Assembly: GCA_022560735.1 (NCBI GenBank)
Contig: JADFSO010000010.1
Coordinates: 1 to 64,000, forward strand
Source: Pseudomonadota bacterium
Lineage (GTDB): Bacteria > Pseudomonadota > Gammaproteobacteria > Steroidobacterales > MnTg04
DNA length: 64,000 nt
Direction: 5' to 3'
Translations under genes and position numbers: made by a program
Notes under the pieces: model-generated
The model's database searches: none
What the model saw: only the letters and a program-made list of their open reading frames with translations
Told to the model about the DNA's origin: nothing
Part shown: piece by piece, positions 1-8,551 of the stretch
How positions within the stretch are numbered: position 1 is the stretch's first letter
How the letters are laid out: the number at the start of each line of letters is the position of its first letter

Positions 1-677
1 CCGACGATAACCAGGTCGCCGATCACGGCCGGCGGCGCCGATTGCTTGTACAAATGTCGATTGCCAGCCAGGAAGGCAACACCCTCGCCGAGATCGATAC
101 GACCGTCATTGCCGAAGTCCCTGCAGACCGTGCCGGTTTTTGCATCCAGCGCGAACAGATACGCGTCGTAGGCTGCAAGAAATATGCGCCGGTGACATCG
201 CTCGCCGGGTCTTGTGCTCTGATCCACCCAGGTCGAAATACCACGCGTGGCTGCCATGATGTGACTCGGGTCGGTCTTGTCCAGACCCGCGTCGAAGGTC
301 CACAACTCCTCGCCGGTTTCGGCGTCCAGGGCGATGACGCGACTGTAAGGCGTAGGAATGAAAAGTGTTTCGTCAACCATCAGTGGAGTCGCTTCGAACG
401 CCGTTCCGACCAGACCGTCTGTGCCGTCATTGAAATCGCCGGTGCGATAGGTCCAGGCAACTTCCAGGGTGTTTACGTTTTGCAGCGTGATGTCGTGCAA
501 CGGTGAATAGTGAGTGCCTTGCACGCCATCGCTGGTTGGCCAGTCCGCCGGCATCGCGGAGATTTCAGACGGCGTGAGCAGCAGGGCGGGTATTTCGTCA
601 TCGGCAGAAATCGTGCTGCATGAGCAGACTGCCAAGCCAAAACCGATGATGTATTTCCTCCACTTTCCGGCTTTCAT
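1..677 (-). CDS. PQQ-dependent dehydrogenase (quinoprotein), C-terminus beyond left edge
   Basis: The frame is open from an ATG at 677 to the window edge, giving 225 residues with no stop. It begins with a short secretion signal (hydrophobic GFGLAVCSCS stretch), then the quinoprotein opening DWPTSDGVQGTHYSPLHDI and TLEVAWTYRTGD. Beta-propeller blade motifs follow: ATPLMVDETLFIPTP, RVIALDAETGEELWTFD and LFALDAKTGTVCRDFG. These are typical of membrane or periplasmic PQQ glucose/alcohol dehydrogenases, which oxidise sugars or alcohols in the periplasm and pass electrons to quinone or cytochrome. Substrate cannot be told from the N-terminal third. A four-repeat regulatory array lies 66 bases upstream of the start. 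Confidence 0.85.
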   Translation of the reverse strand, partial: MKAGKWRKYIIGFGLAVCSCSTISADDEIPALLLTPSEISAMPADWPTSDGVQGTHYSPLHDITLQNVNTLEVAWTYRTGDFNDGTDGLVGTAFEATPLMVDETLFIPTPYSRVIALDAETGEELWTFDAGLDKTDPSHIMAATRGISTWVDQSTRPGERCHRRIFLAAYDAYLFALDAKTGTVCRDFGNDGRIDLGEGVAFLAGNRHLYKQSAPPAVIGDLVIV

Positions 678-742
678 GTCGCATTCCTTTTGCTATCCCT
701 CGATCCGGTTTCTGCGGTTGGGGCTACGTTGCGGCCAGGCCG

Positions 743-782
743 CTTACTCCATGCGTACAGCTGACTTACAGATTGCTTACAG
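743..782 (-). promoter_or_regulatory. Four tandem 11-bp-spaced repeats upstream of the PQQ dehydrogenase
   Basis: On the plus strand CTTACTC (743), CGTACAG (754), CTTACAG (765) and CTTACAG (776) recur exactly every 11 bp. Read on the gene's strand this is CTGTAAG-N4 repeated. Helical-turn spacing of 7-bp direct repeats is the pattern bound by OmpR/PhoB-family response regulators. A matching array sits before the lipoprotein gene. The regulator is not identified. Confidence 0.55.
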
Positions 783-810
783 ATATGAAAACGCATTACG
801 AATCAATCAC

Positions 811-1242
811 TTAGAAAATGCCCGCATTGACGGCGCCGACCAGGCTCGCCGTGGAAACATTGGCGGCTCGCGTGGCCTTTACCAGGTAGACGCAACTCTC
901 GACCCGGTTTTGATCGTCGAAATTGACGACGAATTTTGCCGGTTTGGGCATGTTCAACTGCTCGTCGGTGGCATAGGCGAAGTGGCCCGTGGCGAGCATC
1001 GAGGACAGGCGATTCTGGCCTCGTGCGTAGCGGATATCCGCTTTAAGATCATGGTAGGCCCATGATTCCCTGTCGTTGGCGTCAGTGCTGACGGCCATGG
1101 GCGATCCCATGATCTCGGCGACTTCAACACCGGTCATGCCGATGCTGACAAATCTGTCGGGCTGACTTGCCAGGTGCGAGTTGCTTGCGCATGCACCCAG
1201 TTGTGTACCAAGCAATACTGCCAACGTAATTTTCCTGATCAT
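811..1242 (-). CDS. Small outer-membrane-type lipoprotein, SmpA/OmlA-like
   Basis: This 143-residue protein has a lipoprotein signal with lipobox LGAC (Cys18). A segment follows with GMTGVEVAEIMGSP and a later ESWAYHD, which resembles the SmpA/OmlA/BamE fold pattern (a G-M-x-x-x-V-x-x-x-M-G-x-P turn, then a W-x-Y strand). Its role is unknown; relatives are envelope-integrity lipoproteins. It lies in the same direction as the PQQ dehydrogenase and carries the same type of 11-bp repeat array upstream, so the two are probably co-regulated from separate promoters. Confidence 0.6.
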   Translation of the reverse strand: MIRKITLAVLLGTQLGACASNSHLASQPDRFVSIGMTGVEVAEIMGSPMAVSTDANDRESWAYHDLKADIRYARGQNRLSSMLATGHFAYATDEQLNMPKPAKFVVNFDDQNRVESCVYLVKATRAANVSTASLVGAVNAGIF

Positions 1243-1315
1243 GACTACCTCCGGTTGCGCTTTTGGTTCGCGCGTGTCGTTTTTTGTTTACGAGTACGAA
1301 GGTAGGGGCCGCGGA

Positions 1316-1355
1316 CTTACTGCAGCATTACGGAGCGCTTACATTGCGCTTACAT
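1316..1355 (-). promoter_or_regulatory. Four tandem 11-bp-spaced repeats upstream of the lipoprotein gene
   Basis: On the plus strand CTTACTG (1316), ATTACGG (1327), CTTACAT (1338) and CTTACAT (1349) recur every 11 bp. The gene-strand reading is ATGTAAG-N4 repeats. The array ends 74 bases before the lipoprotein start, nearly the same position as the first array. It is a likely binding site for an OmpR/PhoB-type regulator. Confidence 0.55.
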
Positions 1356-1511
1356 TTTTTTTGCCGGTGATTTTTCTGGCTGGCCCGGCAGGGATGAACG
1401 GGCGCATTTGCGCGACGGCGGGGATACGGGAGGGTGCGCTATGCGAGTACAGTTGCCGGGCAGGTATACTGTTGTGCACAGACCCAAAAACACGCCAGGG
1501 AGCGAGAATTT

Positions 1512-2147
1512 ATGGCAGATTCCATACAACTAAATACCGCTGTGATTTACGGCAGCGTTCGGCGGGGTCGCCAGGGCATCAAGGCGGCGCGTTTCGTGAT
1601 GAACAAATTGAAAGAGCGCGACCATATCGTCACGCTGATCGATCCCGACGAGTACCGGTTGCCGTTCCTGGACTTGATGCATAAGGAATATGAGCCGGGC
1701 GAAGCACCCGACGCGATGGAGAAAATCAGTCAGATTCTCGACCAGGCTGACGGATATATCATCGTCAGCGCCGAGTACAACCACAGCATATCGGCCTCGC
1801 TAAAAAATCTTCTCGATCATTTCCAGAGTGAATATCACTACAAGCCCAGTGGGATCGTCACCTACTCTGCCGGTCCATTCGGCGGAGTTCGTGCCTTGGT
1901 CAATCTCCGTGGCATCCTTGCGGAGCTTGGCACGCCGAGCATACCCAGCGCCTTCCCGATTTCCCGGATCCACAGCGCTTTTGATGACGATGGCAAGCCG
2001 CTGGACCCGGCGTACGACGAGCGCATCGTCAAATTTCTGGATGAGTTCGAGTGGTATGAAAATGCATTGAAGAACGCACGCGAACATGAGGCATGCAGCG
2101 ATGAGTTGCCGATGCAGCAGGCCATGTGCCGGGAAAGGGCGGGTTGA
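1512..2147 (+). CDS. NADPH-dependent FMN reductase family protein
   Basis: This 211-residue flavodoxin-fold reductase has the N-terminal phosphate-binding pattern IYGSVRRGRQG, the central SAEYNHSISASLKNLLDH motif that is diagnostic of the FMN_red family, and YSAGPFGG. Members reduce FMN, quinones or chromate using NAD(P)H in the cytoplasm. The start at 1512 is chosen because it follows AGGGAGCGAGAATTT and gives the usual family length; an upstream in-frame ATG at 1434 would add residues without family character. The C-terminal tail (EACSDELPMQQAMC) is not part of the fold. Confidence 0.85.
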   Translation: MADSIQLNTAVIYGSVRRGRQGIKAARFVMNKLKERDHIVTLIDPDEYRLPFLDLMHKEYEPGEAPDAMEKISQILDQADGYIIVSAEYNHSISASLKNLLDHFQSEYHYKPSGIVTYSAGPFGGVRALVNLRGILAELGTPSIPSAFPISRIHSAFDDDGKPLDPAYDERIVKFLDEFEWYENALKNAREHEACSDELPMQQAMCRERAG

Positions 2148-2163
2148 ACAGGCCTGTTTCAAC
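2143..2163 (+). terminator. Inverted repeat at the end of the FMN reductase gene
   Basis: A near-perfect 21-base inverted repeat (GTTGAACAGG pairing with CCTGTTTCAAC) overlaps the stop codon. It could form a hairpin downstream of the gene, but no U-run follows, so factor-independent termination is uncertain. Confidence 0.3.
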
Positions 2164-2416
2164 GTGCGCGGGGGGGTGCATGAAGCCGGTGGCTGAATTT
2201 GCCGGCGTCGATCGGTAAATTCGATGTTAATGATAGGATACGACTATCCGCTGTATCCTTAACCGGGTTGATGCAACATATTATATAAGGAACGCTACAA
2301 GCCGAGCCTCGCTGGTCTCGTATTGCGGCGTTGATCTGGATTCGTGTTTTCGGCCGGGGAAAAATCTGATGAATACTCAGTGTCTGCAATCGGCAAGGCG
2401 AGCGACGGAGAATCCG

Positions 2417-3193
2417 ATGATATACCGCGCGTGTCAGATCGTTTTCCTTGGCCTGGTATTGTTGCAGGTGGGCGCCTGCGCGAGTTCGCCCAAGGTCACC
2501 GAAGGAGACACCCAGGCCGAAGAGCGGGTAAAGGATCGTTCTCCAGCCGATCCCTGGGAGCCCCTCAATCGTGGCATGTACGCCGTTAATGACGGGCTGG
2601 ACACGATCACCCTGAAACCTCTTGCCAAGGGTTATAAAGCAATCACGCCGGGGTTCGTGCGCAGGGGAATTTCAAATTTCTTTGCCAACCTGCGGACGCC
2701 AATGAATATCATCAATAATCTTCTGCAAGGCAAAGGCAGGGACGCCCTGAGCGATACGGCCCGGCTGGTTATGAACAGTACGGTCGGTGTTGGCGGATTG
2801 TTCGATCCGGCGACATCCGCCGGACTAGAGAAGCATGATGAAGATTTTGGGCAAACGCTGGCGAAATGGGGTGTCCCCAATGGCCCCTATGTGATGGTGC
2901 CGATTTTCGGGCCGCGAACGCTCAGAGACCTGATCGCCCTTCCTTTTGATATTTTCCTCGATCCTCTTTTCCACTACGAAAACTCGTCGATTCGGGACAA
3001 GCTCTGGATATTGCAGGGCATTCACCTGCGAGCGAAGCTGCTTGCGGCTGAAAGCACGATCAATAACTCCTTTGATCCCTATATAACGATTCGGGAAGCC
3101 TACCTGCAGAATCGCGAATTTCACATTTACGACGGCGATCCCCCGGTAGATGACGAGAATGATCTGTTCGATGAATTTTTTGAAGAGGAGTAG
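2417..3193 (+). CDS. mlaA: MlaA, outer-membrane phospholipid-removal lipoprotein
   Basis: MlaA (VacJ) extracts mislocalised phospholipids from the outer leaflet of the outer membrane and passes them to MlaC. The start at 2417 gives MIYRACQIVF with lipobox VGAC (Cys21) and a good ACGGAG site; an upstream ATG at 2369 also has a plausible site and would add 16 residues. Family motifs visible are DPWEPLNRGMYAVND, RTPMNIINNLLQGK, DTARLVMNSTVGVGGLFD, EDFGQTLAKWGVPNGPY and VPIFGPRTLRD. The acidic C-terminus (DDENDLFDEFFEEE) is typical. It is convergent with mlaC, and the ABC part of the system lies 1 kb further on. Confidence 0.93.
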   Translation: MIYRACQIVFLGLVLLQVGACASSPKVTEGDTQAEERVKDRSPADPWEPLNRGMYAVNDGLDTITLKPLAKGYKAITPGFVRRGISNFFANLRTPMNIINNLLQGKGRDALSDTARLVMNSTVGVGGLFDPATSAGLEKHDEDFGQTLAKWGVPNGPYVMVPIFGPRTLRDLIALPFDIFLDPLFHYENSSIRDKLWILQGIHLRAKLLAAESTINNSFDPYITIREAYLQNREFHIYDGDPPVDDENDLFDEFFEEE

Positions 3194-3236
3194 ATGTTAA
3201 AGGATCGCTGTATGATTGTTTCCGGTAGAGATTCAA

Positions 3237-3836
3237 TTATTCCTCCGCGTCTGCGGCAGCCTCCGCTTCAAGGCGCTGGATGACGGCATCGAGTCCCGTC
3301 GCGTTAATTTCGCTATTGAATTCGGCGCGGAAATTTCGGATATATGAAATCCCTTCGATCTTCACGTCATACATCAGCCAGCCTTGCGGACGCTTAACCA
3401 TGGCGTAGTGGACCGGTACCTTTGTGCCATCGTCGAGTAGAACCGTGGTTTTCACCACTGTTCGTTTTTCGGGTTCGTCTCCGCGAAACGACAGGATCTT
3501 CATTTTGTCCAGATTAAATTGCAAGACACCGTCTGCATATCGATGCACCAGGGTCGCATAGAATGCTTCGATAAATCGGCTTTTCTGTTCATCGCTTGCG
3601 CTACGCCAATGCCTGGCCAGCACAAGCTGAGCCGCGAACTTGCGATCGAATCTCGGCAGCAGGATGTCATCGATGACTGAGTACAAGGACTGCTTGTCGT
3701 TTTTTAGCTCTGCTCTGCGTGTCTTGATCTCCTGACCAAGCAAGTTCAGTGCTCCAGCAACGACATCGTTCGGCGACTGCGCGAGCGCGGGTATTGAAAA
3801 CAGGCTCAATATGAGCGTAAGTGCGAAAAACCTCAC
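3237..3836 (-). CDS. mlaC: MlaC, periplasmic phospholipid-binding protein
   Basis: This 199-residue secreted protein has a clear signal peptide ending in PALAQ and the MlaC/Ttg2D pattern: LLPRFDRKFAAQLVLARHWR, QKSRFIEAFYATLVHRYADGVL, and the C-terminal GWLMYDVKIEGISYIRNFRAEF. It ferries phospholipid between MlaA at the outer membrane and the MlaFEDB ATPase at the inner membrane. In most gammaproteobacteria mlaC lies inside the mlaFEDCB operon. Here it is inverted and divergent from mlaF, with its own GTAACC-N16-CAAC element upstream. Confidence 0.93.
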   Translation of the reverse strand: MRFFALTLILSLFSIPALAQSPNDVVAGALNLLGQEIKTRRAELKNDKQSLYSVIDDILLPRFDRKFAAQLVLARHWRSASDEQKSRFIEAFYATLVHRYADGVLQFNLDKMKILSFRGDEPEKRTVVKTTVLLDDGTKVPVHYAMVKRPQGWLMYDVKIEGISYIRNFRAEFNSEINATGLDAVIQRLEAEAAADAEE

Positions 3837-3914
3837 AACGGCTCCTCCATCTTTGACCAGAATTTTACCAGAAATCAGCTTTGCTCATATTGAGCCAGGC
3901 GCCCCGTTGACATA

Positions 3915-3940
3915 GTTGACCCGGCCGGGGAAAAGGTTAC
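3915..3940 (-). promoter_or_regulatory. ECF-type promoter element before mlaC
   Basis: On the minus strand GTAACC (3940-3935) is followed by exactly 16 bases (starting TTTT) and then CAACTATG. It is one of five copies of the same two-part element between 3.9 and 12 kb. The layout is -35/-10 like and matches ECF sigma promoters; the CAAC end lies about 75 bases before the mlaC start. Confidence 0.65.
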
Positions 3941-4067
3941 GGCATGGTATAGGTTCCTGGTACCTATGCACCAGTCTGTGGCCCGGGCAAAGCCGGCCCA
4001 TTACGGGAAAACCGGGCTATCACAGGCCTGTTCAAGCGGAGATTCCGTAAAGGGTGGCACGCTTTTT

Positions 4068-4093
4068 GTAACCTTTTGGCGTTTGCAGGCAAC
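4068..4093 (+). promoter_or_regulatory. ECF-type promoter element before mlaFEDB
   Basis: TTGTAACCTTTT starts the element, with GTAACC at 4068, a 16-base spacer and CAACT at 4090. It is arranged back to back with the mlaC element in a 400-base divergent intergenic region that otherwise shows no gene. It lies about 150 bases upstream of the mlaF start. Confidence 0.65.
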
Positions 4094-4243
4094 TGGAGTA
4101 TAGATCAACAGCGTTGCATACGACTGTTGCGCTTTTCATCGCAATGACAACGAGTGGGGCGCTGTCAATAGTCCATACGCACCCCGGTACCAGCAAAGTG
4201 ACAGGCGATGTCCTGATCAGAGGCAACCTGAGGTAACAGTAGA

Positions 4244-5086
4244 ATGGTAAAAAAAGTTTGCGACTTCTGGTCTGACGATGCGGTATCGAATCTTGTCGAA
4301 ATAAAGGACGTTCGTTTTTCCCGCGGTAGCCGGATGATCTTTAACGGCCTGAACTTCAGTATCCCACGTGGCAAGATAACGGCGATCCTGGGTCCGAGCG
4401 GAACCGGCAAAACGACCCTGGTCAAACTGATCACCGGACAAATTCGGCCAGACGACGGGGTTATCCTGTTTGAAGGCCGGGCTGTTTGTCCTTGTTCGCG
4501 CCAACGGCTCTATGAAATGCGACGACAGATTGGCGTTCTTTTTCAAAGCGGCGCCTTGTTGACCAACCTGGATGTTTTCGAAAACGTCGCGTTTCCGCTG
4601 CGTCAACACACGAAACTTCCCGAGCGACTGATTCGGCAAATTGTGCTGATGAAACTTCAATCCGTAGGCTTGCGCGGCGCCTGGGAACATATGCCATCCG
4701 AATTGTCCGGCGGCATGGCGCGCCGCGTCGCGCTCGCTCGTGCGTTGGTGATGGACCCGAAGTTAATCATCTACGACGAGCCGTTTGCGGGCCTGGATCC
4801 CATATCCATGGGAGTCATCGTCCAGTTGATACGGGAAACCAACGACGCTCTCGGCATCACCAGCATCGTCGTCACGCACGATGTCGCCCAAACCGAGATT
4901 CTTGCTGACCAAAGCGTTTTGCTGTCTGAAGGCGTCGTGGTGGCTGCCGGTACGCCGGCAGAATTGTGCAACGACCGGTCGGAGCTTGTGCAGCAATTCA
5001 TGCGGGGGAAATCGGATGGCCCGGTGCCGTTCCATTTCCCCGGGCCGGGCTATGTGGAACACTTGCGGGCGCTGGCAAGCTCATGA
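4244..5086 (+). CDS. mlaF: MlaF, ABC ATPase of phospholipid transporter
   Basis: This 280-residue ATPase carries Walker A GPSGTGKT (50-57), the Q-loop LFQSGALL typical of Mla ATPases, signature LSGGM, Walker B LIIYDEP with catalytic Glu, and the H-loop THD. It powers phospholipid movement through the MlaE permease at the inner membrane. The start ATG follows GAGGTAAC. The gene overlaps mlaE by ATGA, so the two are translationally coupled. The residues before NLVEIKDVRFSRG form a short extension. Confidence 0.93.
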   Translation: MVKKVCDFWSDDAVSNLVEIKDVRFSRGSRMIFNGLNFSIPRGKITAILGPSGTGKTTLVKLITGQIRPDDGVILFEGRAVCPCSRQRLYEMRRQIGVLFQSGALLTNLDVFENVAFPLRQHTKLPERLIRQIVLMKLQSVGLRGAWEHMPSELSGGMARRVALARALVMDPKLIIYDEPFAGLDPISMGVIVQLIRETNDALGITSIVVTHDVAQTEILADQSVLLSEGVVVAAGTPAELCNDRSELVQQFMRGKSDGPVPFHFPGPGYVEHLRALASS

Positions 5087-5865
5087 GCGGTCTGGTACGC
5101 GAGGGATGGCTTGGGTTCCGCGAGTTTGTGGGGACCTTTGGCGCTTTTCAGATGTTCTTTTTCCGCCTGCTGCCTTATTTGCCAAAGGCCCTGCTCAGGC
5201 CGCGCCTGATCATCGAGCAAATCTATTCGATAGGGGTGTTGTCACTGGTCCTGATTATGTTTGGCGGATTCTTTGTCGGGATGGTTTTGGCATTGCAGTC
5301 GTACAGCACGCTGGTTGAATTCGGTTCGGCGGATTCCCTGGGCGCATTTGCGGCGGAGGCGCTGGTGCGCGAACTGGGCCCTGTCGTTGCATCGTTGTTA
5401 TTTGCAGGAAGAGCGTGCAGTGCGGTCGCATCCGAGGTCGGGTTAATGCGTGCCACCGAGCAGATATCTGCATTGGAACTGATGGCCGTCGATCCAATCG
5501 AACATATTATTGTTCCGCGATTTATCGCGGGTGTGATTTCCGTGCCGCTGCTCGCGGCAATATTCAGCACGATCGGCATGCTGGGCGCCTATCTTGTGGG
5601 CGTACATTTGCTGGGCGTGGACAGCGGCGCATTCTGGTCGAACATCCAGGTTCGCGTCGATATGTACGAGGATGTTGCAAGTGGCATCCTCAAGAGTTTT
5701 GTTTTCGGTGTTTCTGCAAGTTTTATGGCCGTTTTCGAGGGATATTACGCCGCGCCAACTGCCGCCGGTGTGAGCCAGGCCGCGACCCGCACGGTTGTCA
5801 TCGGCTCGGTCTGGATTCTGCTAATCGACTTCATTTTGACTGGATTCATGTTACCAGGGGTATAG
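5083..5865 (+). CDS. mlaE: MlaE, ABC permease of phospholipid transporter
   Basis: This 260-residue inner-membrane permease shows the MlaE family core FFVGMVLALQSYSTL, VRELGPVVASLLFAGRACSA, EVGLMRATEQISALELMAVDP and a C-terminal GVSQAATRTVV followed by a last membrane helix. The start at 5083 overlaps the mlaF stop (ATGA); longer upstream frames are not supported. With MlaF, MlaD and MlaB it forms the inner-membrane complex. Confidence 0.93.
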   Translation: MSGLVREGWLGFREFVGTFGAFQMFFFRLLPYLPKALLRPRLIIEQIYSIGVLSLVLIMFGGFFVGMVLALQSYSTLVEFGSADSLGAFAAEALVRELGPVVASLLFAGRACSAVASEVGLMRATEQISALELMAVDPIEHIIVPRFIAGVISVPLLAAIFSTIGMLGAYLVGVHLLGVDSGAFWSNIQVRVDMYEDVASGILKSFVFGVSASFMAVFEGYYAAPTAAGVSQAATRTVVIGSVWILLIDFILTGFMLPGV

Positions 5866-5869
5866 AACA

Positions 5870-6331
5870 ATGCACCAAGCACGCGCAATCGACCTGGGTG
5901 TCGGCCTGTTTATTCTGCTGGGTATAGGCTCAGTGCTGTTTTTGCTGATGCAAACGATGGGTTTGACGGGCTTTATATCCGGCAATACCTACAGGTTACA
6001 AGCACGATTCGATCACGTCGGCGACCTCAAGATTCGAGCGCCGGTTGCCATGGCTGGCGTGACCATTGGCCGTGTTGCCAAAATCACCGTCGATCCGATC
6101 GATTTTCGCGCTTTGGTTGAGATGCAAATCAGTTTGAAATATGACTATTTACCAATCGATTCCGATGCGAGTATTGCCTCTTCGGGTCTGCTGGGCGGAA
6201 AGTATGTCGAACTCCAGCCCGGTGGAGATCTCGAAGTATTGAAGGATCAGGACGAAATCGAATTTACCCAATCTGCCATTTTGCTTGAAAATCTTATTGG
6301 CAAGTACATGTTGGGCGGAGCCAAGGAATAG
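5870..6331 (+). CDS. mlaD: MlaD, MCE-domain substrate-binding subunit
   Basis: This 153-residue protein has one N-terminal membrane helix (LGVGLFILLGIGSVLFLLM) followed by a single MCE domain: YRLQARFDHVGDLKIRAPV, MAGVTIGRVAKI and GLLGGKYVELQPGG. MlaD forms the periplasmic hexameric ring on MlaE. It lies four bases after mlaE and belongs to the same operon. Confidence 0.92.
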   Translation: MHQARAIDLGVGLFILLGIGSVLFLLMQTMGLTGFISGNTYRLQARFDHVGDLKIRAPVAMAGVTIGRVAKITVDPIDFRALVEMQISLKYDYLPIDSDASIASSGLLGGKYVELQPGGDLEVLKDQDEIEFTQSAILLENLIGKYMLGGAKE

Positions 6332-6402
6332 CCTGGCTTGATCATGAATAATCCGGGCCAGGATGGCGAAGATCGGCATCGGGCCGGTGGAGGTATTGAC
6401 GC

Positions 6403-6705
6403 ATGACATGTGAAGTGCTGGATCGTGGGAACGGCCGGATTCTCCTTCGTGGTCAATTCGACGAGGCGACCGTCGGTGAGGCAATGCTGGCGGGGGAAGA
6501 GCTGTTTTCGAAATACCGTGAAATTTGCGTTGACCTGGCTGAAGTCAGCTGCGCCAATACGGCCAGCCTGGCGATGTTGGTCGAATGGTCGATGTGGGCG
6601 GGTACACATGACAGGACAATCGTTTACAAGAATGCTCCCGCAGGCCTCGTGGCCATCGCGAAGGTCAACTTTGTCGATCAAATCCTGCAAATCGACGCAG
6701 GATGA
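6403..6705 (+). CDS. mlaB: MlaB, STAS-domain subunit
   Basis: This 100-residue cytoplasmic STAS-fold protein contains the strand-helix pattern ICVDLAEVSCANTASLAMLVEW, where Ser/Thr in the ANTAS loop corresponds to the conserved STAS site. MlaB stabilises and activates MlaF. It is 71 bases downstream of mlaD and is the last gene of the cluster. Confidence 0.85.
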   Translation: MTCEVLDRGNGRILLRGQFDEATVGEAMLAGEELFSKYREICVDLAEVSCANTASLAMLVEWSMWAGTHDRTIVYKNAPAGLVAIAKVNFVDQILQIDAG

Positions 6706-6745
6706 CCCCAAAAACCCGCTGCAGGCTTCTTTTTCCTCTCTACCG

Positions 6746-6771
6746 GTAACCTTTTTAGCGCGCGCGGCAAC
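6746..6771 (+). promoter_or_regulatory. ECF-type promoter element before the radical SAM/methyltransferase pair
   Basis: GTAACC at 6746, TTTTT, then CAACT at 6768 with a 16-base spacer and GGCAACT context, as in the other copies. It lies about 310 bases upstream of the radical SAM start in a 373-base gene-free stretch. Confidence 0.65.
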
Positions 6772-6884
6772 TATCAGACAGGGCGAGTTACGGGCCTGTG
6801 GCCTGGTAACAAGAATCGATGACGGTTGTGGAAAGATTTGCCGGCGTGCGCCAGCCCCACCCAAAACCTGAAAGCTCATGCTTT

Positions 6885-6928
6885 CCTGGCGCTCGTCGGC
6901 AATCCTGCCAGGCGCTTTCCGCGCCAGG
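6885..6928 (+). other. GC-rich inverted repeats in the leader of the radical SAM gene
   Basis: CCTGGCGC at 6885 can pair with GCGCCAGG at 6921, and a competing inner hairpin GGCGC-TTTCC-GCGCC occupies 6911-6925. There is no U-run. The long transcribed leader between the ECF element and the gene could hold a regulatory RNA structure, but no known riboswitch was recognised. Confidence 0.3.
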
Positions 6929-7078
6929 GATGAGCGCAGCGGCTGACCCGGGGTCGCCTGACCTGGGCACAAGCAGGCGCTGGCCGTACACGCTTCACGC
7001 AGAGCTCGCTTTTCCACGTTAATGGCAGAGTTTCCGTTACAATTCCAAGAGCAATTTCTTCATCAGGAGCTTTCATAC

Positions 7079-8551
7079 ATGGCATCCATGCTGCGCCCGT
7101 ATCAGTTTTATGACACTGCTGTATCAATATGCGCGACCTGCTTTCGCCGGGTGGATGCCAAGATCGTCTTCCAGGATGGCGGTGTCTGGCTGCTGAAGCG
7201 TTGCCCAAGCCACGGCGCCGAACGGGTTCTGATCGCGGACGATATTGATTACTACAAACGCGCACGAGAAATTTTTGTCAAGACCCCCGAGCAGGTGGCC
7301 CGCTACAATACCCCGGTCCGCTGGGGTTGTCCGTACGATTGCGGTGTCTGCCCGGATCATGAGCAGCACGGTTGCATCTTGCTTATCGAAGTCACAGACG
7401 CATGCAACCTGCGCTGCCCCACCTGTTATGCAATGAGCGGGCCCGAGCGGCAGACTCATCGCAGCCTGGAGCAGATCGAGCGCATGCTCGATCTTGCAGT
7501 GCGCAACGAGATTGAGCCAAGTATCGTGCAAATCTCGGGCGGCGAACCGACCATTCATCCTCAATTTTTCGAGATCCTGGATGCAGCGCGAACCCGGCCG
7601 ATTCAGCACCTGATGATCAACACCAACGGCATCAGAATCGCGACCGAAGCCGGGTTTGCCGAGCGTCTGAAGGACTACGAACCTGATCTGGAGATATACC
7701 TGCAGTTCGACTCTTTCCGCCGGGAAGCGTTGAAATTATTGCGCGCAGCTGACACGCGGCGCATCCATAAACGCGCGCTTGAGAAGCTGAACGATCTGGA
7801 TATTGCCACGACCCTGGTCGTTACCGTGCGTCGCGGTGTAAACGATGACGAACTGGGTGATATCATTGCATTTGCGCAGACCCAGAAATGCGTGCGTGGG
7901 GTGACTTTTCAGCCAGTACAGGCCGTCGGCAGACTGGAAGAATACGAAGGGGGCTTTGACTGCGAGCGTGACCGGCTTACTCTCACGGAAGTCCGCCGTC
8001 GTATACTCGAACAAAGTGATTTGTTTGCCCCGGAGGACATTATTCCAGTACCTTGCCACGCAGACAGTGTCGCCATGGCCTATGCGCTGAAGCTTGATGA
8101 TAAAATGATTCCCCTGACCGGATTGATAGACCCCGAGGTGATTGTTGCAGGTGGCCGCAATACGATTGCTTATGAAAACGAAGACGTCGTCAGGGAAAAG
8201 CTGTTTGAGCTGTTTGCAACCAACCATTCGCCGGGGTCGCAGGCCGGGGCGATGAACGATTTTCTCGGTACGCTCCCGGCATCGGAGTCGCTGGCTAAAT
8301 TGTCTTATGGTGATATTTTCCGTGTCTTGATTGTCCAGTTCATAGACGCGCATTCGTTCGATTTGCGGGCGATTCGCAAGACTTGCGTGCATATTGTTCA
8401 TCCGGATGGCAAGCGGGTGATACCCTTCGATACTTACAATATGTTTTACCGGGATGAGCTTGAACACACCTTGCTCGCGGAGATCCGCCGGGAACGCGAG
8501 CCACAGAAACTTAACGGGCCTATATCTACTATCGTGAGAGCCAATGGTTGA
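7079..8551 (+). CDS. Radical SAM protein, COG1964/tetraether lipid synthase (Tes)-like
   Basis: This 490-residue radical SAM enzyme has the canonical CNLRCPTC (CX3CX2C) cluster site. It is preceded by a second cysteine set, GCPYDCGVCPDHEQHGC, and an N-terminal CATC...KRCPSHG metal-binding module. This multi-cluster layout is that of COG1964, the family that includes the archaeal tetraether lipid synthase, which couples lipid chain ends. SGGEPTIHP and QPVQAVGRLEEYEGG are further family motifs. The start at 7079 follows AGGAGC with 8-base spacing; an earlier ATG at 7022 lacks a site. It overlaps the next methyltransferase gene, and an ECF element lies upstream. A lipid substrate is inferred, not shown. 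Confidence 0.75.
   Translation: MASMLRPYQFYDTAVSICATCFRRVDAKIVFQDGGVWLLKRCPSHGAERVLIADDIDYYKRAREIFVKTPEQVARYNTPVRWGCPYDCGVCPDHEQHGCILLIEVTDACNLRCPTCYAMSGPERQTHRSLEQIERMLDLAVRNEIEPSIVQISGGEPTIHPQFFEILDAARTRPIQHLMINTNGIRIATEAGFAERLKDYEPDLEIYLQFDSFRREALKLLRAADTRRIHKRALEKLNDLDIATTLVVTVRRGVNDDELGDIIAFAQTQKCVRGVTFQPVQAVGRLEEYEGGFDCERDRLTLTEVRRRILEQSDLFAPEDIIPVPCHADSVAMAYALKLDDKMIPLTGLIDPEVIVAGGRNTIAYENEDVVREKLFELFATNHSPGSQAGAMNDFLGTLPASESLAKLSYGDIFRVLIVQFIDAHSFDLRAIRKTCVHIVHPDGKRVIPFDTYNMFYRDELEHTLLAEIRREREPQKLNGPISTIVRANG

Noticed and set aside
1181..1684. Plus-strand open frame over the lipoprotein promoter
   Set aside because: It runs through the repeat array and the start of the FMN reductase in another frame and lacks family character.
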